Shown here: one piece after another, positions 40,749-49,434 of the stretch | Layout of the letters: the number at the start of each line of letters is the position of its first letter | Position numbering within the stretch: the first letter of the stretch is position 1 | Assembly: GCF_003244315.1 (NCBI RefSeq) | Contig: NZ_QKWH01000006.1 | Span: 79,015-143,014 of the forward strand | Reading direction: 5' to 3' | From: Xylanimonas oleitrophica | GTDB lineage: Bacteria > Actinomycetota > Actinomycetes > Actinomycetales > Cellulomonadaceae | DNA length: 64,000 bases | The notes under the pieces: generated by a model | Database searches by the model: none | Told to the model about the DNA's origin: nothing | The model's input: the letters and a program-made list of their open reading frames with translations, nothing else | Made by a program: the position numbers and the translations under genes

Positions 40749-41663
40749 ATGGGCAGACACCACCACCCCGTCCACCCGCACCTGCCGCGGGACCGTCCCT
40801 TCGCGGTCGCCGACGCCGTCCGTGCCGGCGTACCGCGCCGGGCGCTGCGGCACCCCGACCTCGGCGCCCCGTTCCACGGCGTCCGGACGACGGCGCCCCC
40901 GGCCTCCGTGCTCGACGCCTGCCGTGCGCTCGCCACCGTCCTGCCCGACGACGTCGTCTTCGCCCGCACCACCGCTCTCCGCCTCCTCGGCGTCGAGGTC
41001 CCCTGGCGGATCGCAGACGACGCCCGCATCCACGTGGTGGCACGACGGGCGCAGGCCAGGCCCGAGCGTCCCGGCGTCGTCTCCCACCGCACCCGCCAGC
41101 GCTCCCTCGAGACCGTCGAGGTCCACGGGCTGCTGGTCACCTCACCGGCCCAGACGTTCGTGGACGTGGCCTGCGGTCTGCGGGTGCCCGACGACGTCGT
41201 CGTGCTCGGTGACGGGTTTCTGCGGCGCGGACGGGCGCTGACAACGGTCGCGGAGATGACGGCGCTCGCGGAGCGCACCCGCAAGGTGAAGGGGATCGTG
41301 CAGGTGCGCGAGCAGCTCCCCCGGCTGCGTCCCGGCACGGACTCCTCGACCGAGACCCGCGCTCGCCTGGCGCTCGTGGCCGGCGGTCTGCCGTGCCCTG
41401 TGGTCAACGAGGTCGTCAGGGACGACGCCGGCCGCTACGTCAAGCGGGTGGACATGCTGTACCGGCGGGAGCGCGTGGCCGTGGAGTACGACGGCGACCA
41501 GCACCGCACCGACCGGGAGCAGTGGCGCGAGGACGTGCGCGCCAGGCGCCGTCTGGAGGAGCTGGGCTGGACGGTGGTGGTCGCGGTCGCGAACGACGTC
41601 GTGCGCGACCCTGGGCCGCTGGTGGCCCGTGTGCGTTCCGCGCTGCTCAGAGCCACCCCCTGA
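40749..41663 (+). CDS. AbiEi-like / DUF559 (Vsr-fold) nuclease-like protein
   Basis: 304 residues. The N-terminal part (about 10-200) resembles the AbiEi antitoxin family found in many actinobacteria (FAVADAVRAGVPRRAL, DVVFARTTALRLLGVEVP, GLLVTSPAQTFVDVACGL). The C-terminal part (about 215-300) is a DUF559/Vsr-like PD-(D/E)xK fold: VDMLYRRERVAVEYDGDQHR then ARRRLEELGWTVV. No partner toxin gene lies beside it. The ATG at 40749 is used; upstream codons in frame run into the palindrome. The gene is flanked by two copies of the same long palindrome, the second starting two bases after its stop. Confidence 0.8.
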   Translation: MGRHHHPVHPHLPRDRPFAVADAVRAGVPRRALRHPDLGAPFHGVRTTAPPASVLDACRALATVLPDDVVFARTTALRLLGVEVPWRIADDARIHVVARRAQARPERPGVVSHRTRQRSLETVEVHGLLVTSPAQTFVDVACGLRVPDDVVVLGDGFLRRGRALTTVAEMTALAERTRKVKGIVQVREQLPRLRPGTDSSTETRARLALVAGGLPCPVVNEVVRDDAGRYVKRVDMLYRRERVAVEYDGDQHRTDREQWREDVRARRRLEELGWTVVVAVANDVVRDPGPLVARVRSALLRATP

Positions 41664-41664
41664 A

Positions 41665-41727
41665 CGTTGTGGGCGGGAGACTCGCCGCAATCCGGTCAGG
41701 ATTGCGGCGAGTCTCCCGCCCACAACG
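41665..41727. repeat. Long palindromic element, copy 2 (29-bp stem)
   Basis: Arms 41665-41693 and 41699-41727 with a five-base loop GGTCA. The arms are identical to copy 1 over 29 bases while the loop differs. It starts one base after the stop of the DUF559 gene. Confidence 0.95.
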
Positions 41728-41924
41728 GGGAGGGGGCTGCCGGCGCCACCGGGGGATCGTCCCGCGCCGCCCTTCACCCTCCCGATTGTGAGCGGGCGAG
41801 GAGAGGGTGATGGTCGAACCAGGTCACGAAGCGGCCGACCGCAGGGGCGACGTCTGCTTCGTCGCACCCGCCGTCCCTGCGGCCCGTCGCCCGCATCACG
41901 CGGGCCTGGACACGGAGGCAGCAG

Positions 41925-42911
41925 ATGAGCGAGTCCGATCTCCCACGCACGGCATCGTCGGGACCCGGCGCCCACACGGCGCCCGGCACCCCCACGACGC
42001 CGGAGACCACGCCGTCGGCGTCCGGCGGCTACGGCAGCACGCCCGGCAGCCAGGGCTACGGCTCGGGCTCGGGCTCGGGCGGTTCCGGCGGCTCGGGCAC
42101 GGCGCACGAGGCCAAGGAGCAGGCGTCGCAGGTCGCCTCGCACGCCGGTGAGGCGGGCAAGGAGGTGGCGCAGGACGCGAAGGAGCAGGCGTCGCAGGTG
42201 GCGGCCCACGCAGGCGAGGCCGGCAAGGACCTCGCCCACGAGGCCCGGGAGCGTGCCGGCGAGGTGGCGCACGAGGCGAAGGACCGGGCGCGCGACCTGT
42301 TCGGGCAGGCGCGTGCGGAGGTGAGCGAGCAGGCGTCCACCCAGCAGCAGCGCCTCGCGGGCAGCCTGCGCAGCATCGGTGACGAGCTGGACCAGATGAG
42401 CGACGCCGCGCAGGACCCGGGGTACGCCACGGACCTGGTGCGGCAGGGGTCGCGCACGGTGGCGCAGCTCGCCGACTGGTTCGAGCAGCGCGAGCCGGGT
42501 GACGTCGTCCGCGAGGTCGAGGACTTCGCGCGGCGCCGGCCTGGAGCGTTCCTGGCGATCGCGGCGGGGGCGGGTCTGCTCGCCGGCCGCCTGCTGCGCG
42601 GGGCCAAGGACGGCTCGTCGTCGGGGTCCTCGGGCGCCTCGTCGTCCGGCGGGTCTTCCCGCCAGGGCCTGTCGGGCACCACGGACGTGGACAACAACGT
42701 CTCCGGCCGGCCCGCCCCGGCACCCGCCCAGACGCCGGCCACCGCCCCCGGGACCACGTCGGGCGCCTACGGCGCGGCGTCGGACAGCCCGCTGGGCTCG
42801 GCCGGGGCGGACGACCTCGGCTCGACGTCGACGGGATCGCCGACCGCGGGCGTGACGCGGCCGTCGTCGGGCAGCACGGGAGGGGGCAGCAGCTATGTCC
42901 CTGGGACCTGA
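41925..42911 (+). CDS. LEA-like / DUF883-like amphipathic membrane-associated protein
   Basis: 328 residues. A Gly/Ser/Thr-rich start (about 1-58), then repeated Ala/Glu/Lys heptads (EAKEQASQVASHAGEAGKE and variants, about 60-140) predicted as amphipathic helix. A glycine-rich membrane segment follows (FLAIAAGAGLLAGRLLRG, about 205-222), then a second low-complexity Ser/Gly/Pro tail. Similar proteins in actinobacteria associate with envelope stress; no enzymatic motif is visible. GGAGG precedes the ATG by six bases. The stop overlaps the next gene by 17 bases. Confidence 0.75.
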   Translation: MSESDLPRTASSGPGAHTAPGTPTTPETTPSASGGYGSTPGSQGYGSGSGSGGSGGSGTAHEAKEQASQVASHAGEAGKEVAQDAKEQASQVAAHAGEAGKDLAHEARERAGEVAHEAKDRARDLFGQARAEVSEQASTQQQRLAGSLRSIGDELDQMSDAAQDPGYATDLVRQGSRTVAQLADWFEQREPGDVVREVEDFARRRPGAFLAIAAGAGLLAGRLLRGAKDGSSSGSSGASSSGGSSRQGLSGTTDVDNNVSGRPAPAPAQTPATAPGTTSGAYGAASDSPLGSAGADDLGSTSTGSPTAGVTRPSSGSTGGGSSYVPGT

Positions 42912-43551
42912 CGGACCCCGGCCGGCCACCGCACCCGGGATGCCGCCCGGGACGCCGGGCTCCCCGGGCATGACGGGCGCCGACCCGGCCGCACAGGCCG
43001 CCGCGGCGGCCTCCTGGAGCGGCCAGCCGGCCCGTGACCCGGACAGCGACCTGCCCGACGTCGCCGTCGCAGGCGGCGGCGGGGCTCGCGTGCCCCACGG
43101 AGGGACCGGTGCGCCGTCGGGCGGAGCGTCGTACGACGCCCCCGCGGCGGGCAAGCACGGCGACCCCGAAGGGCTGAGCCTCGGCGAGCTGTTCGCGGAG
43201 GTGAGCCGTGACCTCTCCACCCTGATCCGCCAGGAGATCGAGCTGGCCAAGGCCGAGGCCACGGTGTCGGCCAAGAAGGCCGGGAAGGGCGCCGGGATGC
43301 TCGGCGGCGCCGGGTACGCCGGCCACCTGACCGTGCTGTTCGGGTCGATCGCCCTGTGGTGGGCGCTCGGCACGCTCATCGGGCTCGGCTGGTCGGCCCT
43401 CGTGGTGGCAGTCCTGTGGGGCGTGGTGGCGGCGGTGCTCGCCTCACGCGGCCGCAAGGAGCTCAGGTCCACCCCGGGGATGCCGGAGACCACCGACTCC
43501 CTCAAGAAGATCCCGCAGGCACTGCAAGGAAACGAGGAGAAGAACCGATGA
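42895..43551 (+). CDS. Phage-holin-superfamily III (DUF1469) membrane protein
   Basis: 218 residues. A disordered Pro/Gly-rich N-terminus (about 1-85), a conserved amphipathic helix LSLGELFAEVSRDLSTLIRQ and EIELAKAEA (about 88-118), then two membrane helices (about 140-185) as in the actinobacterial DUF1469 or holin-X family. Despite the name there is no phage context. It probably shapes or stabilises the membrane with its operon partners. ATG start inside the previous gene; ATGA overlap with the next. Confidence 0.82.
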   Translation: MSLGPDGPRPATAPGMPPGTPGSPGMTGADPAAQAAAAASWSGQPARDPDSDLPDVAVAGGGGARVPHGGTGAPSGGASYDAPAAGKHGDPEGLSLGELFAEVSRDLSTLIRQEIELAKAEATVSAKKAGKGAGMLGGAGYAGHLTVLFGSIALWWALGTLIGLGWSALVVAVLWGVVAAVLASRGRKELRSTPGMPETTDSLKKIPQALQGNEEKNR

Positions 43552-44294
43552 GCAGCGACCCGGACCAGATCCGCGCCGACATCGAGCGCACCCGGTACGA
43601 GCTCAGCCGCGACGTCGACACCCTCGGGGACCGCGTGCGTCCTGGCTCGGTGGCACGCCGGCAGACCGACAAGGTCAAGGGCGGCATGTCGCGGCTCCGC
43701 GACCGTGTCATGGGCAGCGCGCAGTCCACCGCCCACGGGGCGAGCGGCACCGCGCACGACGCCGCCGACCGTGCCCGGGGCATGGCGTCCGACGTCGGAG
43801 CACGAGCGCAGGACGCCGCCGAGAACGTCGGCGACCGCGCGCACGACGTGGCCGACCGCGCCCGTGACGCCGTCTCGCACGCCCCGGACACGGTGCGGGA
43901 GCAGACGCAGGGCAACCCGCTCGCGGCCGGGCTCGTCGCGTTCGGGATCGGCCTGATCGCCTCGTCGATGATCCCCGCCTCCCAGAAGGAGGCCGAGGCG
44001 GCCCAGCGGGTGAAGGACGCCGCGGCCCCGCTGGTCGACGAGGCCAAGGAGGCGGCCCGCGCGGTGGCGGACGACCTGCGCGGTCCCGCGCAGGAGAGCG
44101 TGCAGGAGCTGCGCGAGCACGCCACCGAGGCGGGGCGCGAGGTGGCCGAGCACGGCCGTGAGGCCGCGCAGGACGTCGTCGGTCACGGCCGTGAGGCGGC
44201 GCAGGACGTCGCGGGGCACGGGCAGGAGGCGGCGCAGGACGTCGCCGACCACGGCCAGCACGCCGCCCGCGACGTGCGGTCGAGCGGCGCCTGA
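43548..44294 (+). CDS. DUF3618 protein with C-terminal helical repeats
   Basis: 248 residues. The N-terminal DUF3618 motif is DPDQIRADIERTRYELSRDVD (read as two adjacent blocks), followed by Ala/Asp/Arg-rich amphipathic helices. A membrane segment follows (NPLAAGLVAFGIGLIASSMIP, about 125-145). The C-terminus carries repeats of HGREAAQDV with small changes (about 200-240). Third gene of the operon; ATGA overlap upstream and a strong terminator downstream. Likely an envelope-associated structural protein; function unknown. Confidence 0.82.
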   Translation: MSSDPDQIRADIERTRYELSRDVDTLGDRVRPGSVARRQTDKVKGGMSRLRDRVMGSAQSTAHGASGTAHDAADRARGMASDVGARAQDAAENVGDRAHDVADRARDAVSHAPDTVREQTQGNPLAAGLVAFGIGLIASSMIPASQKEAEAAQRVKDAAAPLVDEAKEAARAVADDLRGPAQESVQELREHATEAGREVAEHGREAAQDVVGHGREAAQDVAGHGQEAAQDVADHGQHAARDVRSSGA

Positions 44295-44300
44295 CGCCGA

Positions 44301-44338
44301 CGGCGGTCGCGGAGGGCAGCGACCCTCCGCGACCGCCG
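44301..44338 (+). terminator. Strong hairpin terminator
   Basis: A perfect 16-bp stem with loop CAGCGA, seven bases after the DUF3618 stop and upstream of the YihY gene's ribosome site. No U-tract. Confidence 0.8.
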
Positions 44339-44391
44339 CGCCGCGCCCGGACACGCCAGCACGAGCACATCGCACCGAGGAGACACGACCC

Positions 44392-45504
44392 GTGACCGAC
44401 ACCGGAAGCGCCGCGGAGCGCGCGCACGCCCCGGCCCCTGACGACGCCCGCAAGCCCGACTCGCCCGCCGAGCTGCGCAAGCCGTCCTGGAAGTACGTGC
44501 TGCGCACCACGGCTCGTGAGTTCTCGCGCGACCAGTGCACCGACCAGGCCGCCGCGCTGACGTACTACGCAGTGCTGGCGCTGGCCCCGGCGCTGCTGGC
44601 CCTGGTCTCGGTGCTGGGCCTGGTGGGCAACGCCCAGCAGATGGTCACCCAGGTCATGGACTCCCTGGGCGACGTGCTGCCCGACGACGCGCGCAGCATG
44701 ATCGAGACCCTGGTGGACAACGCCGCCAGCGGTGGTGGCCGGGCCGGGCTCGCCCTCCTCTTCGGTGTGCTGCTGGCCGTGTGGTCCGCTTCCGGGTATG
44801 TGGGCGCGTTCGGGCGGGCCATGAACCGGGTGTACGAGATCGACGAGGGCCGCCCCGTCTGGAAGCTGCGGCCGGTGCTGCTGCTCATCACGGTGGCGAC
44901 GCTGCTGATCGCGGCGGTCGTGGTGGTGGCGCTGGTGATGACGGGACCGCTCGCGCACGCCGTGGGCGACGTCGTCGGGCTGGGCTCGACCGCCGTGACC
45001 GTGTGGAACATCGCCAAGTGGCCCGTGGTGCTGCTGCTCGTGATCCTGCTGGTCGCGATGCTGTACCACCTGACCCCGAACGTGCGGCAGCCGAAGTTCC
45101 GGTGGCTCAGCCTCGGCGCCGTCGTCGCCATCCTGGTGTGGATCGTCGCGTCCGTCGGCTTCGGGATCTACGTGACCACGTTCTCCAACTACAGCGCCAC
45201 CTACGGGTCGCTCGCCGGCATCATCGTGTTCCTGCTGTGGCTGTGGATCACCAACCTCGCCCTCCTGTTCGGGGCAGAGCTCGACGCCGAGATGGAGCGC
45301 GGCCGTCAGCTCCAGGGAGGCATCGCCGCCGAGGAGCAGATCCAGCTCCCGCCGCGCGACACCAAGGCCAGCGAGAAGCGCGAGGCGAAGCTGGAGGAGG
45401 ACATCGAGCGTGGCCGCGAGCTGCGCGACGCCGCCCGCCGCGGCGGGGCCGGGGCTGGAGACGGGCCGGGGGACGGGGCCGACGACGGCGCTCGCGGCCG
45501 CTGA
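44392..45504 (+). CDS. YihY/BrkB-family inner membrane protein
   Basis: 370 residues with six membrane spans. Family marks: REFSRDQCTDQAAALTYYAV, SASGYVGAFGRAMNRVYEI, LYHLTPNVRQPKFRWLSLGA and YATYGSLAGIIVFLLWLW-type final helices. Charged tails lie at both ends, and the C-terminus is Gly/Asp-rich. YihY proteins are poorly understood membrane proteins, once misnamed ribonuclease BN. GTG start with GAGGAGA nine bases upstream. It follows the amphipathic-protein operon on the same strand but behind a terminator. Confidence 0.88.
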   Translation: MTDTGSAAERAHAPAPDDARKPDSPAELRKPSWKYVLRTTAREFSRDQCTDQAAALTYYAVLALAPALLALVSVLGLVGNAQQMVTQVMDSLGDVLPDDARSMIETLVDNAASGGGRAGLALLFGVLLAVWSASGYVGAFGRAMNRVYEIDEGRPVWKLRPVLLLITVATLLIAAVVVVALVMTGPLAHAVGDVVGLGSTAVTVWNIAKWPVVLLLVILLVAMLYHLTPNVRQPKFRWLSLGAVVAILVWIVASVGFGIYVTTFSNYSATYGSLAGIIVFLLWLWITNLALLFGAELDAEMERGRQLQGGIAAEEQIQLPPRDTKASEKREAKLEEDIERGRELRDAARRGGAGAGDGPGDGADDGARGR

Positions 45505-45531
45505 GCGGGCCTCGACGGCCGTCGGGACCGG

Positions 45532-46116
45532 TCAGAGCCTCGACATCCGCACGATGAAGAAGGCCAGCGCGCCCATCATCGCGGCCAGGGCGATCCAGAC
45601 AGCCGGTGTCACCGGCCAGTCCCCGACGATCCCTCCGAGGGCGACGATGTGCATCGCCGCCGTGCCGAGCACCGTCCAGACCATCATCCGGACGCCGTTC
45701 TCGTAGTGCGCCTGGGTGTTGGCTTCGGTGAGCGTGGCGAAGCCGTAGTTGTAGATCCGGGGATAGCGGGTCAGGATCGCGCACCCGATGACGGTCGCCA
45801 GCATGACGGAAGCCGGGATCAGCATCTCCCACGGCGAGCCGTACCGGGTGACCGAGCCGTCGGCCGCGAAGTGCATCGGCAGCTGGTCGGGCATCGAGGG
45901 GATGCGGACCACCGTCCAGAGCGTGTAGCCGAGTGAGGCCACCACGCTCCCGGTCAGCAAGACCCGGTGAAACCGGTCGAGGGTGAAGGTAGGTCGTGGC
46001 CGGCTGCGGAACGTCGGGTACTGGATCACGCCGTTCGCGTCACGGAACGGCACCCCCTCGCGCAGTGCTTCCACATAGCTGCTGACGGGTTCCTGGCTGC
46101 GGGACTCTTCTGGCAT
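45532..46116 (-). CDS. DUF1648-domain membrane protein
   Basis: 194 residues. A hydrophilic N-terminus (about 1-45) and four membrane helices (about 50-70, 98-118, 140-160, 167-188). The DUF1648 motif is MPDQLPMHFAADGSVTRYGSP (seen as MPDQLPMHFAADG plus RYGSP, about 75-95). The gene is visibly less GC-rich than its neighbours, so it may have been acquired later. Function unknown; relatives include immunity and germination membrane proteins. Convergent with the YihY gene. The 239 bases upstream (46117-46355) show no further gene. Confidence 0.75.
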   Translation of the reverse strand: MPEESRSQEPVSSYVEALREGVPFRDANGVIQYPTFRSRPRPTFTLDRFHRVLLTGSVVASLGYTLWTVVRIPSMPDQLPMHFAADGSVTRYGSPWEMLIPASVMLATVIGCAILTRYPRIYNYGFATLTEANTQAHYENGVRMMVWTVLGTAAMHIVALGGIVGDWPVTPAVWIALAAMMGALAFFIVRMSRL

Positions 46117-46355
46117 GGGTGGGCTCGTCGTCGATCTGCCGAGAACGGCTGCTGGAGAGAGGCTGAGCGTCGCAGTCTAGGCGCCAGGACCCTGAGGGGG
46201 CCTGAGTCGAGGCCGTCGCCCGACCGTCAGGCAGATGGCCGGAGCCGGCAAGAGGGCCGGGTGAGAGTGCCCCCGACCGGCCCGGTGCGCTGGGGCGCTC
46301 GCCACGGGTGAGGGATGATCGGACGGGACCACGCTCTCCAGGAGGTGCCCACCGC

Positions 46356-47741
46356 ATGATCGTCGCCCCGTTCGGCCGGTTCACCGAGGGCCGTGTGCCC
46401 GACCCCGGGATCGCACGCCTGTTCACGCGGGAGAACCGCTGGCAGGCCCGGCTCGACGTCGAGGCGGCGCTGGCGCTCGCGGAGGCTGACGCGGGGATGG
46501 TGCCCAAGGAGGCAGCGAAGGCGATCGCGCTGACGGCCCGGATCGAGAAGCTCGACATCAAGCGGGTGCTGGCTGCGACGAGCGAGGCGAGCCACCCGCT
46601 GGTGCCGCTGATCGAGGAGTTCGCGCGCGTGGTGGGCAGCCAGCACGGCGGCTGGGTGCACTGGGGCGCCACCACGCAGAACATCACGCAGACCGCGGAC
46701 GTGCTGGTGCTGCGTGACGCCCACACCAAGATCAAGGAGCTGCTGGGCCGGGCGCTGCGTGCCGGTGCCCGCCAGGCCCGCCGCTCGGCGGAGCTGCCGC
46801 TGGCCGGGCGCACGCACTCCCAGCACGCCGTGCCGATCACGTTCGGGTTCAAGGTGGCGGTGTGGATCGACGAGCTGGTGGCCCACGCCGACCGCCTGGA
46901 ACGGCTGGAGGACCGGCTGTTCTGCGTGCTCATGGGTGGCGCGGTGGGCACGTTCGCGTCGTTCGGGGCGGCGGGCCGCGACATCGAGGCGGGGGTGGCG
47001 CAGCGGCTGGGGCTCAAGCCCATGCGGGTGCCGTCGCGGGCCATCAACGACGGCATGGTCGAGTACGTGCTGGTGCTGGCGCAGGTGGCCGGCACCATCG
47101 GCAAGATCGGCAAGGACGTCTACGCCCTCATGCAGCCGGAGTTCGGTGAGGCGTTCGAGCCGATCCCGGAGGGCACGGTGGGCTCCTCGACCATGCCGCA
47201 CAAGCGCAACCCGCAGCTCGCGCTCGACATGATGACGATGTCGGCCGAGCTGCGGGCGCTGGCCGCGCCGGCCCTGGAGTCGATGCTGCACGACCAGGAG
47301 GCCAACGGGGCGATGACGGCGCTGCTGGAGGACATCTCGGCGTCGGCCACGGTGCTCGCGGGGGACATGCTCGCCCGGCTCGACGTCGTGCTGGGGGGTC
47401 TGGAGCTCGACGGGGAGCGGATGCGCGCCAACCTGCGGCTCTCGGCCGGGATGATCGGCTCGGAGTCCCTGATGCTCTCCCTGGGGGAGAAGATCGGCCG
47501 CCAGCAGGCGCACGAGATCGTGTTCGAGGTGGCGCAGAAGGCCGCGGTGACGGACACGCCGTTCGTGGAGCTGCTGAGCCAGGACCCGGTGGTGATGAGC
47601 GCGTTCAGCGTGGCCGAGGTGCGCGAGCTGCTCGACCCGACCCGGTACCTGGGGCGCAGCGTGGAGATCGCGCGGGCCATGGCGCAGGTCGCCGACGACG
47701 TCGCCGATCGCCTGCTGAAGGGAGCCCCGGAGGGCGAGTGA
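46356..47741 (+). CDS. Adenylosuccinate lyase / fumarase-superfamily enzyme
   Basis: 461 residues. Signature GSSTMPHKRNPQLALDMM (about 282-299) plus THSQHAVPITFG and WVHWGATTQNITQTAD define the fumarase/aspartase fold. The sequence is close to the PurB/PcaB-like branch (class II fumarase family); an assignment to adenylosuccinate lyase rather than 3-carboxymuconate cycloisomerase cannot be settled here. No other pur or pca genes are nearby. GGAGG lies ten bases before the ATG, which opens the conserved MIVAPFGRFTEG. Confidence 0.82.
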   Translation: MIVAPFGRFTEGRVPDPGIARLFTRENRWQARLDVEAALALAEADAGMVPKEAAKAIALTARIEKLDIKRVLAATSEASHPLVPLIEEFARVVGSQHGGWVHWGATTQNITQTADVLVLRDAHTKIKELLGRALRAGARQARRSAELPLAGRTHSQHAVPITFGFKVAVWIDELVAHADRLERLEDRLFCVLMGGAVGTFASFGAAGRDIEAGVAQRLGLKPMRVPSRAINDGMVEYVLVLAQVAGTIGKIGKDVYALMQPEFGEAFEPIPEGTVGSSTMPHKRNPQLALDMMTMSAELRALAAPALESMLHDQEANGAMTALLEDISASATVLAGDMLARLDVVLGGLELDGERMRANLRLSAGMIGSESLMLSLGEKIGRQQAHEIVFEVAQKAAVTDTPFVELLSQDPVVMSAFSVAEVRELLDPTRYLGRSVEIARAMAQVADDVADRLLKGAPEGE

Positions 47742-47834
47742 TCCCGCTCCCTCCGGCACAGGGTCGGCTCACGCGAGGGGCCGTGCGGGTGCCACCTGGC
47801 GGCGCGAGCGGTTGCCGGGGGCGCACAATGTCCC

Positions 47835-49370
47835 GTGCCCGATCCCGCTCAGCCCGTCCCGCTCCGGCCGACGCCGGCCCCCGGCGTCCCGGAGGCCGAC
47901 CGCACCCACTCGGTGCGCGCCGTGCTGCGATCGCCCCGCCTGCTGCGCGTCGAGGTGCTCGCCGGCCTCGTGACGGCGTTCGCTCTCATCCCGGAGGCGA
48001 CGGCGTTCTCCATCGTGGCGGGCGTGGACCCGCGCCTGGGCCTGTTCTCCTCGTTCGTGGGGGCGGTCGCGATCGCGTTCCTGGGCGGGCGGCCCGCGAT
48101 GATCACCGCCGCGGCGGGCTCGGTGGCGCTCGTGGCGGTGCCGCTCGTGCGCGAGCACGGGGCGGACTACCTGATCGTCGCCGTCGTGCTCAGCGGTCTG
48201 CTCCAGGTGGCGATGGGCCTGCTGGGGGTCGCCCGGCTCATGCGGTTCGTCCCCCGTTCGGTGATGGTGGGGTTCGTCAACGGCCTGGCCGTCCTCATCT
48301 TCTGGTCCCAGACCAGGCACCTGGTGGACGTGCCCTGGCAGGTGTACCCGCTGGTGGCGGTGGGCATCGCCGTCGTGGTGCTGTTCCCGCGCCTGACGCG
48401 GGCGCTGCCGGCGCCGCTGGTGGCGATCGCGCTGCTGACCGCCGCCACGGTGGTGCTGCGCGTCGACGTACCCGCGGTGGGGGACGAGGGAGACCTGCCG
48501 CAGTCCCTGCCCGCCCTCCTGGTGCCGGACGTCCCCTGGACGTTCGAGACGCTGCGGATCGTGGCGCCCTACGTGGCCGGCATGGCGCTCGTGGGTCTGC
48601 TCGAGTCGCTGCTGACCGCCAAGCTGGTGGACGACGTCACCGACACCCGCTCGGACAAGACCCGCGAGGCGTGGGGCCTGGGCGGCGCGAACGTGCTCGC
48701 GGGCCTGTTCGGCGGCATGGGTGTGTGCGCCATGATCGGCCAGACGGTCATCAACGTGAAGACGGCCGGTGCCCGCTCGCGCGTCTCGACCTTCATGGCG
48801 GGCGTGTTCGTGCTGGTGCTGGTGGTGGGGCTGGGTGACGTCGTCGCGATCATCCCCATGGCGGCGCTCGTGGCCGTGATGATCATGGTGGCCGTCATGA
48901 CGTTCGACTGGCGCTCCGTGCGCCCGTCCACGCTGCGACGCATGCCGCGGTCCGAGACGGCCGTCATGCTCACCACCGTCGTCGTCACCGTCGCCACGGA
49001 CAACCTGGCCTACGGCGTGCTGGCCGGCGTCGTCGTCGCCGCGGTGATGTTCACCCGCCGGGTCGCGCACCTCACCACGGTGACCCGCCTGGACGCGGGC
49101 GACGCCGACGGCGAGCGGGTCTACGCCGTCGAGGGCGAGCTGTTCTTCGCCTCCTCGGACGACCTCGTCCACCAGTTCGACTACCGCGGCGACCCGCACG
49201 AGGTGGTCATCGACCTGAGCCGGGCCCACGTGTGGGACGCCTCCGCCGTGGCCGCCCTGGACGCGGTGCGCGCCAAGTACGAGTCGCGCGGCAAGGCGGT
49301 GCGGATCGTCGGCGCGAACGAGGACACCGCGCACCGGCTGGAGCGGCTCTCGGGCACCCTCGGCGGCTGA
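47835..49370 (+). CDS. SulP-family anion transporter with STAS domain
   Basis: 511 residues. About eleven to twelve membrane spans with the SulP helix-1 region LAGLVTAFALIPEATAFSIV and FVGAVAIAFLGGRPAMITAAAG. A short STAS domain (about 430-511) ends VIDLSRAHVWDASAVAALDA. SulP carriers take up sulfate, bicarbonate or dicarboxylates; the substrate is uncertain, although sulfate would fit the sulfur operons in the window. GTG start with CACAAT five bases upstream suggests a leaderless mRNA. Confidence 0.88.
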   Translation: MPDPAQPVPLRPTPAPGVPEADRTHSVRAVLRSPRLLRVEVLAGLVTAFALIPEATAFSIVAGVDPRLGLFSSFVGAVAIAFLGGRPAMITAAAGSVALVAVPLVREHGADYLIVAVVLSGLLQVAMGLLGVARLMRFVPRSVMVGFVNGLAVLIFWSQTRHLVDVPWQVYPLVAVGIAVVVLFPRLTRALPAPLVAIALLTAATVVLRVDVPAVGDEGDLPQSLPALLVPDVPWTFETLRIVAPYVAGMALVGLLESLLTAKLVDDVTDTRSDKTREAWGLGGANVLAGLFGGMGVCAMIGQTVINVKTAGARSRVSTFMAGVFVLVLVVGLGDVVAIIPMAALVAVMIMVAVMTFDWRSVRPSTLRRMPRSETAVMLTTVVVTVATDNLAYGVLAGVVVAAVMFTRRVAHLTTVTRLDAGDADGERVYAVEGELFFASSDDLVHQFDYRGDPHEVVIDLSRAHVWDASAVAALDAVRAKYESRGKAVRIVGANEDTAHRLERLSGTLGG

Positions 49371-49434
49371 GGCGGCACCGCCCCGGTGGCCCGCCGGCAG
49401 GACGCCGGTGCGCGGTCCCTCGTCGCGGTCCCTC

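Noticed and set aside
40749..41663. AbiE toxin-antitoxin pair
   Set aside because: The gene has the AbiEi-like N-terminal region but no AbiEii nucleotidyltransferase partner on either side.
41807..42151. Small plus-strand frame with a good ribosome site before the LEA-like gene
   Set aside because: It runs out of frame into the LEA-like gene and its product is low-complexity with no recognisable domain. A short leader role cannot be excluded but is unsupported.
42895..43551. Prophage signal from the holin-family protein
   Set aside because: DUF1469 proteins are common chromosomal genes in actinobacteria and there is no endolysin, terminase, tail or integrase gene nearby.
46356..47741. Protocatechuate pathway assignment (pcaB)
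   Set aside because: The sequence fits the superfamily but no other pca gene is nearby, so only the family is claimed.
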